In this document: positions 8,122-16,919 of the stretch, piece by piece | Numbering within the stretch: position 1 is the stretch's first letter | Layout: each line of letters starts with the position of its first letter | Position numbers and translations under genes: made by a program | Assembly (NCBI RefSeq): GCF_000585415.1 | Contig: NZ_KK073876.1 | Location: forward strand, 1,609,810 to 1,673,809 | DNA from: Sphingomonas jaspsi DSM 18422 | GTDB lineage: Bacteria > Pseudomonadota > Alphaproteobacteria > Sphingomonadales > Sphingomonadaceae | Length of the DNA: 64,000 nucleotides | Direction of reading: 5' to 3' | Notes under the pieces: generated by a model | Told to the model about the DNA's origin: nothing | Databases searched by the model: none | The model's input: only the letters and a program-made list of their open reading frames with translations

Positions 8122-8619
8122 ATGACCGACTCGAACCACGACGACGATCCGATCGCCCAGCTGCGCATCACGCCGCGGCTCATCGACTCGCTTTATACCG
8201 AGGCGATGGTCCTGGCCGATGAAGCGCGCGCCTATTTCGACGAGGCCGGTCGCCGCGATCGCGGCACGCTCGATGCGGCTGCGCGCGTCGGTTTCGCCTG
8301 CGAGTCGCTCAAGGTCACGACACGAATCATGCACATCGTTGCCTGGCTGCTGACGCAAAAGGCGGTCGAGACAGGCGAAATCAAATCGGCGGACGGCCGG
8401 CGCCCGGAACGGCGCCTTGGTCATGCCAACGACAGCGATTCCGAGCTGGTCGCCAGCCTGCCGGACGATGCGAAGCGGCTGATCAACGCCAGCATCGACC
8501 TTTACACGCGCATTCAGCGGCTGGACGAAGGCCAATTGGCCGACGAGCCGGCGCCCAGTCCGGCGCGGGCCTTGATGGGCCGCCTGGAACGCGACCTGAT
8601 CTGGAATCGCCGCGACTGA
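8122..8619 (+). CDS. rcdA: DUF1465 protein, RcdA homolog (CtrA degradation adaptor)
   Basis: 165 residues. The stretch GFACESLKVTTRIMHIVAWLLTQKAVETGE (residues 53-82) resembles, from memory, the conserved core of Caulobacter RcdA, and the IDLYTRIQRLD region also fits. RcdA is a three-helix-bundle adaptor that, with CpdR and PopA, delivers CtrA and other substrates to ClpXP during the cell cycle. The termini are less conserved and rich in Asp at the N-terminus. clpP and clpX occur later in this window. The family assignment is firm; the cell-cycle role is carried over from Caulobacter. Confidence 0.8.
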   Translation: MTDSNHDDDPIAQLRITPRLIDSLYTEAMVLADEARAYFDEAGRRDRGTLDAAARVGFACESLKVTTRIMHIVAWLLTQKAVETGEIKSADGRRPERRLGHANDSDSELVASLPDDAKRLINASIDLYTRIQRLDEGQLADEPAPSPARALMGRLERDLIWNRRD

Positions 8620-8637
8620 CGGCCTAAGCTGGAAGGC

Positions 8638-9783
8638 ATGGAGCCTTTCACCTTTCATCCTGGACCCGCGATATTCTCCGGCGAGGGCAGTGCGCGGCGG
8701 CTTGTCGAGCTTCTTCCCGAAGGACGCTGCCTGTTTGTGACGGATGCCGGCGTTCGCCAGATGGGTTTAGCAGTTGGCATGGTCGACGCGCTTCGATCGT
8801 CCGGGCGCGATCCGGTCATATTCGATGCGGTGGAAGCTGACCCGTCCCGCGACACATTGATGGCTGCTGTCGCGCTCGGACGACGGCATGACGTCACGCA
8901 TGTCGTCGGCTTCGGCGGCGGCAGCCCGATGGACGTCGCTAAGCTGGCTGCATATCTGCTCGGCTCTGGCGGCGATCTTGACGACATTTGGGGGGTGGGG
9001 CTCGCCAAGGGAACGGGTCTCCCGCTCGGGCTTGTCCCGACGACGGCCGGGACGGGCAGTGAAGCGACGCCGGTTGCGGTCATCACTTGCGACGGCGGCG
9101 AAAAGAGGGGCGTGAATTCGCCGTCGCTGATCGCCGACTGGTGTGCGCTCGACGCATCGCTGACGATCGGCATGCCGCGGCACCTGACGGCGGCGACAGG
9201 GATCGACGCGATGGTTCACGCCATCGAGGCCTATACCTCGGCGCGTCTGAAAAACCCGATCAGTGATCTTTATGCCAAAGAGGCGCTGCGTCTCTTGTCG
9301 GCCAATCTCATCCGCGCGTGCGAGCAACCCAACGACTTGTCCGCGCGGTCGGCGATGTTGCTCGGCGCGCATCTCGCCGGTCTTGCCTTTGCCAACGCGC
9401 CGGTTGCGGGGGTGCATGCGCTGGCCTATCCGCTCGGCGGTCTCCATCATCTGCCGCACGGCCTGAGCAATGCGCTGATGCTGCGCCCCGTCCTGCAACA
9501 TAACAGCGAGGCGGCAAGGGAGCATTACGCCGAATTGGCTGAGATCGTCGTGCCGGGTTGCGCAGGGCAGGGTAGCCAAGCGCGCTGCGCAGTGCTGATC
9601 GACGCGCTGGACCGGATGATCATCGACAGTGGCCTGCTGCCGCGCCTGCGCGACCATGGCGTACCAGACACCGACATTCCGCTGCTGGCGCGGGAGGCGA
9701 TGAAGCAGCAACGCCTGCTGGTGAACAATCCGGTACCGATCGACGAAAACGACGCTCGTCGCCTGTACGAGGCCGCGTGGTGA
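8638..9783 (+). CDS. Iron-containing alcohol dehydrogenase
   Basis: 381 residues of the Fe-ADH (group III) family. Visible are the nucleotide-binding GFGGGSPMDVAK loop, the TTAGTGSE segment, DAMVHAIEAYTS with the first metal His, and HALAYPLGGLHHLPHG with further metal-binding His residues. The family oxidises primary alcohols or reduces aldehydes with NAD(P)H; substrate cannot be read from sequence. GGAAGG sits just upstream of the ATG at 8638, within 20 bases of the rcdA stop. The gene overlaps the following thioesterase by four bases, which suggests translational coupling. Confidence 0.9.
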   Translation: MEPFTFHPGPAIFSGEGSARRLVELLPEGRCLFVTDAGVRQMGLAVGMVDALRSSGRDPVIFDAVEADPSRDTLMAAVALGRRHDVTHVVGFGGGSPMDVAKLAAYLLGSGGDLDDIWGVGLAKGTGLPLGLVPTTAGTGSEATPVAVITCDGGEKRGVNSPSLIADWCALDASLTIGMPRHLTAATGIDAMVHAIEAYTSARLKNPISDLYAKEALRLLSANLIRACEQPNDLSARSAMLLGAHLAGLAFANAPVAGVHALAYPLGGLHHLPHGLSNALMLRPVLQHNSEAAREHYAELAEIVVPGCAGQGSQARCAVLIDALDRMIIDSGLLPRLRDHGVPDTDIPLLAREAMKQQRLLVNNPVPIDENDARRLYEAAW

Positions 9784-10211
9784 GCCGTCCCGAACCACGG
9801 CGGCGGGACGCGTACCGCCACTTTACGACCATCACCACCCGGTGGGCTGACAATGACGCCTACGGCCATGTCAACAACACCGTCTACTACGCCTGGTTCG
9901 ACACGGCGGTGAACGAATGGCTCGTCGCGCAGGGACTGCTCGACATCGAACATGGCGACCCGATCGGGCTGGTGGTCGAAACCGGGTGCCGCTACTTCGC
10001 GCCGCTTTCCTATCCGGGCGAGGTCGAAATCGGCATAGCCGTGGATCACCTCGGTGGCAGCAGCGTGACTTACCGCGTCGGCGTGTTCGCCATGGGGGGC
10101 GCGGCTCCTGCCGCGGAAGGGCATTTCACCCATGTTTACGTCGGCCGCGACAGTCGGCGACCGGAGGCGCTACCCGATGACTGGCGCCGCAAACTTGAAG
10201 CGCTGGCCTAG
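9780..10211 (+). CDS. Acyl-CoA thioesterase, hotdog fold (4HBT/YbgC type)
   Basis: 143 residues with the TRWADNDAYGHVNNTVYYAWFD signature of 4-hydroxybenzoyl-CoA-type thioesterases, in which the Asp of the DxDxxGHVNN region is catalytic. It probably hydrolyses acyl-CoA thioesters. Two consecutive GTG codons (9777 and 9780) are possible starts; the second gives the usual GTGA overlap with the upstream alcohol dehydrogenase. Its last four bases overlap the convergent nitronate monooxygenase gene. Confidence 0.85.
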   Translation: MSRPEPRRRDAYRHFTTITTRWADNDAYGHVNNTVYYAWFDTAVNEWLVAQGLLDIEHGDPIGLVVETGCRYFAPLSYPGEVEIGIAVDHLGGSSVTYRVGVFAMGGAAPAAEGHFTHVYVGRDSRRPEALPDDWRRKLEALA

Positions 10212-11152
10212 CCGCAGAGCGCGGCCTTGGCCTCGGCATATTCGCGGGCGAAGCGGTCGACCAGTTGCCCGGCAGGCAGCTTTTCCTTGATGGCGCCGAT
10301 GCCCTGGCCCGATCCCCAGATATCTTTCCACGCCTTGGCGCCGCCGAAGTTCATCTTGCTCGGGTCGCTTTCGGGCAGATTGTCGGGGTCCATGCCGGAT
10401 TTCACGATCGAGCCCTTGAGGTAATTGCCCCACACGCCGGTGAACAGCGACGAGCCGACGATGTCGCCCGCGCCCGACTTCACGATCTCGTCCTTGTAAT
10501 CCTCGGAAGCGCGCGCCTCGGTCGTGGCGATGAACGGCGAGCCGATATAGGCGAGGTCCGCGCCCATCGCCTGTGCCGCAAGGATCGATCGGCCGTGGGC
10601 GATCGCGCCCGACAGGATCAGCGGCCCGTCGAACCATTCCCGGATTTCCTGGATCAGCGCGAACGGCGACCATTTGCCGGCGTGGCCGCCAGCACCCGCG
10701 GCAACTGCGATCAGGCCGTCCGCACCCTTGTCGATCGCCTTGTGAGCAAAGACGTCATTGATGATGTCATGAAGCGTGATGCCGCCCCAGCGGTGCACAG
10801 CTTCGTTAAGCTCGACCCGCGCACCGAGCGAAGTGATGACGATCGGCACCTTCCATTTCTCACAAATCGTCATGTCTTCGTCGAACCGGGTATTCGACAT
10901 GTGCACGATCTGATTCACCGCGAAGGGCGCCGACGGGCGGTCGGGGTTTTCGCGATCATGCTTGGCCAGCGCCTCGGTGATTTCATGAAGCCATTCGTCC
11001 AGCTGGCTTGCCGGGCGGGCGTTGAGGGCCGGGAAGCTGCCGACTACGCCCGCCTTGCACTGTTCGATGACCAGCGCGGGATGGCTGATGATGAACAGCG
11101 GCGATGCGATCACCGGGATGCGAAGGTTCTGCAGGATCGGGGGAAGGCTCAT
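10208..11152 (-). CDS. Nitronate monooxygenase-like flavoprotein
   Basis: 314 residues forming a TIM-barrel FMN protein of the nitronate monooxygenase / FabK superfamily. Diagnostic parts are the N-terminal IPVIASPLFIISHP strand, VAAGAGGHAG with the conserved His-containing loop, and LSGAIAHGRSILAAQAMGADLAYIGSPFIATTEA, which carries the phosphate-binding glycines. The family oxidises alkyl nitronates or reduces enoyl substrates. It starts 14 bases after the UDP-glucuronate epimerase stop, so the two may share a transcript although no functional link is obvious. Confidence 0.85.
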   Translation of the reverse strand: MSLPPILQNLRIPVIASPLFIISHPALVIEQCKAGVVGSFPALNARPASQLDEWLHEITEALAKHDRENPDRPSAPFAVNQIVHMSNTRFDEDMTICEKWKVPIVITSLGARVELNEAVHRWGGITLHDIINDVFAHKAIDKGADGLIAVAAGAGGHAGKWSPFALIQEIREWFDGPLILSGAIAHGRSILAAQAMGADLAYIGSPFIATTEARASEDYKDEIVKSGAGDIVGSSLFTGVWGNYLKGSIVKSGMDPDNLPESDPSKMNFGGAKAWKDIWGSGQGIGAIKEKLPAGQLVDRFAREYAEAKAALCG

Positions 11153-11166
11153 GCGTAGGGGCTTTC

Positions 11167-12168
11167 TCAGTCGATGCCGTGGTAAGATTTGAACCAGTCG
11201 ACAAAGCGCGGAATGCCCTCGTCGATGCTCGTGGTGGGCGTAAAGCCGTGGTCGCGCTGGATGGCGCTGATGTCGGCGTAAGTGTCGGTGACGTCACCAG
11301 GCTGTAGCGACTGGAAATCGATCCGCGCGGTACGCCCTGTTGCCCCTTCCAGGACGCCGATCATCCGCATCAGCTCTTCCGAGCGATGGTTGCCGATGTT
11401 GTACAGCGCGTGAGGGCTGCGGCTGCCCCCGGCCTTGACCTCTCGGTCATCTTTCGGTGCGCCGTCGAGGCATGCGATCACGCCTGACACGATGTCGTCG
11501 ATATAGGTGAAGTCGCGGCGCATCTCGCCATTGTTGAACACGACCAGCGGCTGGTCGGCCAGCAAGGCCTTGGTAAAGATCCACATCGCCATGTCGGGAC
11601 GTCCCCACGGGCCATAGACCGTGAAGAAGCGCAGACCCGTCATCGGGATGCGGAACAGGTGCGAATAGCTTTCGCTGATCAGTTCGTCCGACTTCTTGGT
11701 CGCGGCATAGAGCGAGATCGGTTGGTCGACGCGGTCTTCGACGCGGAAAGGCAAGGTGTCGTTGCCGCCGTAGACCGATGACGAACTGGCGTAGACGAAA
11801 TGGTCGACACCGCGGTGACGCGCCAGTTCCAGCATGTTGACGTGGCCGAGCAGGTTCGACCGGACGTAGCTGTGCGGGTTGATCAGCGAATATCGGACGC
11901 CGGCCTGCGCGCCGAGATGGACGATGCGGTCGAAGCGGTGATGCCGCGTGAATTCCGCAAGCGCGCCCTGGTCGGCAAAATCGACGCATTCGAAACTGAA
12001 GGCGTTGCCAAAGCCGGTCTTGAGGTTGGCAAGCCGCGCATGCTTCAGCTTCGGGTCGTAATAATCGTTGAGGTTGTCGATGCCGACGACTTCCTCGCCG
12101 CGCGCCATGAGCGCCTGCGATACCTGTGAACCAATGAATCCGGCGGCGCCGGTAACGAGAATGGACAT
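11167..12168 (-). CDS. UDP-glucuronate 4-epimerase-like NAD-dependent epimerase
   Basis: 333 residues of the extended short-chain dehydrogenase family. The NAD-binding TGAAGFIG motif is at 6-13. NLNDYYDPKLKHARL (32-46) is characteristic of UDP-glucuronate 4-epimerases that make UDP-galacturonate. The catalytic YxxxK is Tyr154/Lys158 and the SSSSVYGG strand precedes it. The product feeds lipopolysaccharide or capsule synthesis, fitting the polysaccharide genes at the left edge of the window, although they lie 6 kb away. It is the first gene of a two-gene minus-strand unit. Confidence 0.88.
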   Translation of the reverse strand: MSILVTGAAGFIGSQVSQALMARGEEVVGIDNLNDYYDPKLKHARLANLKTGFGNAFSFECVDFADQGALAEFTRHHRFDRIVHLGAQAGVRYSLINPHSYVRSNLLGHVNMLELARHRGVDHFVYASSSSVYGGNDTLPFRVEDRVDQPISLYAATKKSDELISESYSHLFRIPMTGLRFFTVYGPWGRPDMAMWIFTKALLADQPLVVFNNGEMRRDFTYIDDIVSGVIACLDGAPKDDREVKAGGSRSPHALYNIGNHRSEELMRMIGVLEGATGRTARIDFQSLQPGDVTDTYADISAIQRDHGFTPTTSIDEGIPRFVDWFKSYHGID

Positions 12169-12233
12169 GCGCCCCTGCTAGCCGAGCCGGAGCGCAGGCG
12201 CGAGAGGCCAGAAGCAGGAAATTTCCGGAACGC

Positions 12234-15200
12234 CTAGCGCGAGGTTGAGACCGACATGATGTTGTCGTTGCTGTTGCGGTCGACGTAAAATGCGTACGGG
12301 TCGACGCCCGCGAACTCCGGCTTGCGGTTTGAGCGCACGACGATGGTCTGTTTGCCGGACACGACCGGGCGGCGGTCGATCGAAATGACGTTCGCCTTGC
12401 CGAAGCTGCCTTCGCCGGGACGCGCAGTGAACAGGCCTATCTCGATCCGATCCCTAAGCGGGACCGCCTTTTCCGCGCCCTTGCCGTCGGCGTGATATTT
12501 TGCCGCATCGACGGTCAGCGTCGTCACCCACTGGGTGCCCTGCTGACGGGTCTGGGCGTCGGTGACCTTCAGGTCGTACAGGGTAATCCGTTCGAACAGG
12601 TCGGTGATCAGCGCCTGTTCGTCGGGCGTCCGCGCGACCTTGCGCAGTTCGGCAATGAAATCGAGCGAGCGGTGGTAGGGAGGCCCCTTGAACTTCCACC
12701 TATCGAGGAAGGTGCGCAGCGCGAGGTTCACCCGGTCTTCGCCCAGCCGCTGCTGAAGCAGATACATGGCGAGTGCGCCCTTGTTGTAATGGACGTAGGC
12801 CTGGTTTTCGACGCGGGCCAGCGGCAGCTCCTCCAGCGCTTCGCCCTTGCGCGAGCGAAGATAATCGTCGAGCTCATATTTCAGGAAGCGGCGGATGCTG
12901 TCCGGTCCGTACAGCTTCTTCATCACCATCAAGGCCGAATATTGCGCGAGCGTTTCGCTGGTCAGCGTGGCGCCCTGCATGTCGGCGCCGACCGCCTGGT
13001 GCGCCCAATATTGGTGGCCCAGTTCGTGCGCGACGACATAGGTCACATAGTCGATGTTCTCGGCATTGCTGAGGTTCGCGGCGAAGCCGATGCTCTCCGA
13101 ATAGGGCATGGTGCCGGCGAAGGCCTGCGCGTAACCGGCATATCCCGGAAACTCGAGGATGCGGGCGTGGCGGAACTGGTAGGGCCCGAAATTCGCGCGG
13201 TAATAATCGAGCGCGGCACCCAGCGCCTTTTGCATCACCGGCACGTTCCAGCTGTGGCGCGGATCGTAATAGATTTCGGTGGCCACATCCCCCTGCATCC
13301 GCTGGTCGATCGCGTAGCGGGCGGACTGCACGGAAAAGAAGTTGTTGATCGGCGCGCTGCTCACGAAGCGCGCGGTCCGGCGTCCGTTTTCGACTTTGTC
13401 GGATACGCGATCGCCGGGCGCCACCGGGACCTGACCGGCATCGGTCGTAACGCTGATGTCGGAATGGACCCAACTCGTGCCTACATAGTTTCGCGCGGTC
13501 GCGGTCATGTCCTCCAGCTTTGCCGGCCGAAGCTCCGCTGGCAGTCCCTGTCGCCGACGCTGGGTGCGGTCGCGTAACAGGCCGTTGCGATCCATGCCGA
13601 CGATCGGCGCAATCTTGTAATTGTTCACGAAAGTGCCGTTGGGCGTCACGTCCGTCGGCTGCGCGTCGTTGCGGAAGCCGCGGTACCAGATCCGGGTCGC
13701 GAAATGCGCCATTGTCGACTGCCCCGGCGCCAGCGGCTCGTCGAAACGGAAGATGTAATATCCGTGCTCGACATCGCGCCTCGTCGAATTGGCACCGTCC
13801 ACCGACAGCTTGAACAATTTTACGTCGTCATCGCCGACCCGCAGATGGACCTCCGTCAACGGCTGCGCGGTTTCGTTGACCAGTCGATACGCCCCGTTGG
13901 TTTCGAGCTTGCGATCCTGCGGGAAAATCTGGATCGCCAGCTTGACGTCGCGGACGGTCGGCTGCGGCAGGTTTTCATATCTCAGATAACGTTTTTCAAG
14001 ATCGGCTATCAAAACCTCGCGATCGTCGCTGGTGCGGCGAACGTTAAGCTGGTGCGTGGCGTGATAGATGACGCTTCCCGACAGGATCATGACGGCGAGT
14101 GCGGCAAGTCCGAAGACCACTTCGCCACGTCCCAGCCGACGGGAAAGGGCGGCAACGCGCGGGCGCACGGCGGTAACCGTACCGCGCGGCCAGACAAGGT
14201 GCGCGAACAGCAGCAGCAAGGCGCCGCCCGCCAGCCAATAGGCGCGCGCCCATGCTGCACCGATCCAGAAGCCGCCGTCGCCGTTCATGTCGCTCAGCGG
14301 TTCCATTGGCGAACTGCCATAGGTGTAGAGCAGGTCGTCGTAGCCGACACTGGACAGGAACACCCCGCTGACGAACCACAGGAGCATCAGGCCCCAACCG
14401 ACATATTTGTTCGGGCTGAGCACCTGCATGAACACGGCGAGGATCGCGATCAGCAGGGAATCGATCGTAACCGGGGCGATGTACCAGAGGAGGTATCGGG
14501 TCGGGGAAAAGTCGAACACGCCCTTGGCGAGCTGGGTCGCCATTCCGGCGATAGACCCGGACACGACGACCAGCAGCAACACGGCGAGGATCGCCAGCAC
14601 CTTCGGCACGATCATCACCCAGTCAGGCGACGGGGTCGAGTCGACGATTTCGTTGATCTTGCGCTCGCGTTCCCGCCAGACCAGTTCGCCGCCGTAGAAG
14701 ATGGCGATCATCAACGTGAAGAAGAGATAGCCGTCGCGCAACGAACTGATCACGTTGGCCGTCAGAGGATAGGTCGGCGTGCCGTACATTGCGCGGGTCG
14801 TCAGCAGGTCGGCGAGCGAATTGAAAATCGCCAGCAGGAGGATGACGATCAGGCCGGGGCTTTTCAGCACCTGCACCATTTCCGCGCGCAGCCGGGTCAG
14901 AAATTGCGCGCGGGTAGACGCAGAACCGAAGCGCGCGCTCGGCAGGTCGGAAGCGGTTTCCGGCGCGACCGACGCCATTTGCGCATCACGCGCCTCTCGC
15001 TTCGCCAGCTTCCTCAATCGCCGCTTGGAGGGGGCACGCTCGCTGAAAGAAAATCGCCAGACGGTCCCAGCCAGCAGCAGCGATCCCAAGCCGATGACGA
15101 ACAGGCGATTGATCAGGAAATTGCCGTGGAGGGGAAAAAGGCGGCTGTTGAGGTCGGCGGTGGTCCAATATCGCGTGAGGTCCTGGATCGCGCTGAACCC

Positions 15201-15833
15201 GAGCAATTCGAACTTCGCCAGGTACGGCAGCCATTCCGGCTTGTTCGTCGCGAACAGCAGGGTGACGGTGTAGCCCATCAGGATGACCACGACGCCGACG
15301 TAGCTTGCCAGCATCGACCGAAAATAGGTGGCGAGCGCGAGCAGCAATGCACAGCTCAGGAAGATGTTGGGCAGCGCGACGACCGAAAATTGCCACAGAT
15401 ACATCGCCGGGCCGTTGGGGCCGACGGTTTCGGCGTCCACCCACGGCATCTCGACCCCGACCATCATGCCAAGCGGTGTCGCGAGGTAGCCGAGAAGGGC
15501 GATGATCAGCCCGCCGACGAACCGCCCCATGATGAAGGCCGTCCTGCTGATCGGCGTCGTTCGCATGATCTGACCGAAACCGGTGGTATCGTCACGCACG
15601 ACGGCATTGGCGACGAAACTGGTCGTCACGAACTGGTAGAAGATCGCGAAGACCGCCAGGGCCACGCCAACCGCGAACGGCGCATTTTCATGAACGGCGC
15701 CTGGCGTGCCGAAACTGACGTTTTCGCTCGCGGTCAGTCCGAAACCGAGCAGGACGAAAATCCCGACCGCCACCCAGAAGACCGGATTGCGCAGGTGGTA
15801 GCGGATTTCGAACCGCATGATGTCCAGGAACAT
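12234..15833 (-). CDS. ABC-2 permease fused to M1-family aminopeptidase
   Basis: 1199 residues. The first ~560 residues form a membrane half with two ABC-2 permease-like blocks of hydrophobic helices, divided by a basic soluble loop near 260-320. Two more membrane segments follow at about 545-610. The C-terminal half is an M1 gluzincin peptidase: zinc motif HELGH at 936-940 and the ETLAQYSA glutamate at residue 960. That glutamate is one residue further away than in the canonical HExxH-x18-E, but the ETLAQYSALMVM context is regular. The ATPase partner is encoded 12 bases upstream. Such fusions are known in Bacteroidetes and proteobacteria; substrate and physiological role are unknown. The peptidase domain is probably periplasmic. 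Confidence 0.88.
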   Translation of the reverse strand: MFLDIMRFEIRYHLRNPVFWVAVGIFVLLGFGLTASENVSFGTPGAVHENAPFAVGVALAVFAIFYQFVTTSFVANAVVRDDTTGFGQIMRTTPISRTAFIMGRFVGGLIIALLGYLATPLGMMVGVEMPWVDAETVGPNGPAMYLWQFSVVALPNIFLSCALLLALATYFRSMLASYVGVVVILMGYTVTLLFATNKPEWLPYLAKFELLGFSAIQDLTRYWTTADLNSRLFPLHGNFLINRLFVIGLGSLLLAGTVWRFSFSERAPSKRRLRKLAKREARDAQMASVAPETASDLPSARFGSASTRAQFLTRLRAEMVQVLKSPGLIVILLLAIFNSLADLLTTRAMYGTPTYPLTANVISSLRDGYLFFTLMIAIFYGGELVWRERERKINEIVDSTPSPDWVMIVPKVLAILAVLLLVVVSGSIAGMATQLAKGVFDFSPTRYLLWYIAPVTIDSLLIAILAVFMQVLSPNKYVGWGLMLLWFVSGVFLSSVGYDDLLYTYGSSPMEPLSDMNGDGGFWIGAAWARAYWLAGGALLLLFAHLVWPRGTVTAVRPRVAALSRRLGRGEVVFGLAALAVMILSGSVIYHATHQLNVRRTSDDREVLIADLEKRYLRYENLPQPTVRDVKLAIQIFPQDRKLETNGAYRLVNETAQPLTEVHLRVGDDDVKLFKLSVDGANSTRRDVEHGYYIFRFDEPLAPGQSTMAHFATRIWYRGFRNDAQPTDVTPNGTFVNNYKIAPIVGMDRNGLLRDRTQRRRQGLPAELRPAKLEDMTATARNYVGTSWVHSDISVTTDAGQVPVAPGDRVSDKVENGRRTARFVSSAPINNFFSVQSARYAIDQRMQGDVATEIYYDPRHSWNVPVMQKALGAALDYYRANFGPYQFRHARILEFPGYAGYAQAFAGTMPYSESIGFAANLSNAENIDYVTYVVAHELGHQYWAHQAVGADMQGATLTSETLAQYSALMVMKKLYGPDSIRRFLKYELDDYLRSRKGEALEELPLARVENQAYVHYNKGALAMYLLQQRLGEDRVNLALRTFLDRWKFKGPPYHRSLDFIAELRKVARTPDEQALITDLFERITLYDLKVTDAQTRQQGTQWVTTLTVDAAKYHADGKGAEKAVPLRDRIEIGLFTARPGEGSFGKANVISIDRRPVVSGKQTIVVRSNRKPEFAGVDPYAFYVDRNSNDNIMSVSTSR

Positions 15834-15845
15834 TCCCGATGCTCC

Positions 15846-16721
15846 TCAGGCTGCGCGGCGCGGGTCGGACAGGGTCGAGAAATAGATATCCTCAAGGCCC
15901 GCGTTCACGGGTTCGAAGCCGGCGGGCCGGGCGTCGGACAGGATGTGGATGATCATCTGGCCGGCGAACAGCCGGGTCGAGATGATATCGAACGCCGAGC
16001 GATATTCGGCCAGATCCTCGCGCCGGATGGTCTTTTTCCAGACCCGGCCGTGCATCGATTTGATGAGCGCCTTCGGCGCGCCTTCCAGCTGTACGCGACC
16101 ATTGGCGAGCACGGCCATCCGCGGGCAAAGGTCGGCCACGTCGTCGACGATATGCGTCGACAGGATGACGACCACCTTTTCGCCGATGTCGGCGAGCAGG
16201 TTGAGGAAGCGGTTGCGCTCTTCCGGGTCGAGGCCGGCGGTCGGTTCGTCGACGATGATGAGGCGCGGATTGCCGATCAGCGCCTGGGCGATCCCGAAGC
16301 GCTGCAGCATTCCGCCCGAATAGCCGGCGGCCGCCTTGTGACGGTGAGCCCACAAATTGGTCTGGTGCAGAAGGGTCTCGACGGTGTCCTTGCGCTCGCC
16401 TGCACTCGCGATGCCTTTCAGCGCTGCAAGATGATCGAGCAACTGGTAGGCGGAGACGCGCGGATAGACACCAAAATCCTGCGGCAGGTAACCGAGGGTC
16501 TTCCGCACCTCATCGGGTTTTTCGAGGACGTCGATGTCGCCAAAGCGGATGGTGCCCGACGTCGGGCATTGCAGCGTCGCGACGGTGCGCATCAGGGTCG
16601 ACTTTCCGGCGCCGTTCGGGCCCAACAAGCCGTACATGCCAAGCGGGATCGACAGGCTCACATTGTCAAGCGCGTGCGTGCCATTGGGATAGGTGTGGCT
16701 GACACCGGACAGTTCCAGCAT
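15846..16721 (-). CDS. ABC transporter ATP-binding protein
   Basis: 291 residues with Walker A GPNGAGKST near 34-42, signature YSGGMLQR, Walker B LIIVDEPTAGLD and the H-loop His in STHIVDD. The C-terminal ~80 residues are an accessory domain typical of ATPases that drive ABC-2 permeases. It lies directly upstream of the permease/M1 peptidase fusion and must energise it, probably as a 2:2 or 2:1 assembly. The ATG at 16721 begins MLELSGVSHTYPNG. No regulator gene is adjacent. Confidence 0.9.
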   Translation of the reverse strand: MLELSGVSHTYPNGTHALDNVSLSIPLGMYGLLGPNGAGKSTLMRTVATLQCPTSGTIRFGDIDVLEKPDEVRKTLGYLPQDFGVYPRVSAYQLLDHLAALKGIASAGERKDTVETLLHQTNLWAHRHKAAAGYSGGMLQRFGIAQALIGNPRLIIVDEPTAGLDPEERNRFLNLLADIGEKVVVILSTHIVDDVADLCPRMAVLANGRVQLEGAPKALIKSMHGRVWKKTIRREDLAEYRSAFDIISTRLFAGQMIIHILSDARPAGFEPVNAGLEDIYFSTLSDPRRAA

Positions 16722-16730
16722 GCGTCCCCC

Positions 16731-16750
16731 GTGTTATGTTCTTAATACAC
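16731..16750. promoter_or_regulatory. Possible operator upstream of the ABC/M1 operon
   Basis: GTGT and ACAC arms flank an AT-rich 12-base core directly upstream of the ABC ATPase start. On the minus strand a TTGACT box lies about 25 bases further upstream (around 16770-16775), a plausible -35. Only about half of the positions of the two 10-base arms match, so this is weak evidence. The remainder of the 198-base gap to 16919 shows nothing else. Confidence 0.25.
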
Positions 16751-16919
16751 TTAGTCGCCCAGACGGCGAAGTCAACGCGCCTCTGGATCAACGGCGGTGT
16801 AGATTCGGTGAATGTCACCCGGCCAACGGACTGAGACTGGCCAGCTTGCGCGGCGTCATTTGTCGCTGGCGATGCAACCGGCAATCGGGCAGCACCGTTA
16901 TCGCGAGCGGAGAAGGCAG

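Noticed and set aside
8039..8125. 28-codon ORF overlapping the rcdA start (ATGA)
   Set aside because: No ribosome-binding site and no recognisable features. A leader peptide role is possible but unsupported.
13704..16745. 1013-codon plus-strand ORF opposite the ABC/M1 operon
   Set aside because: Composition is rich in His, Asp, Arg and Gln with no domain pattern. The opposite strand encodes clear ABC-2, M1 and ATPase motifs.
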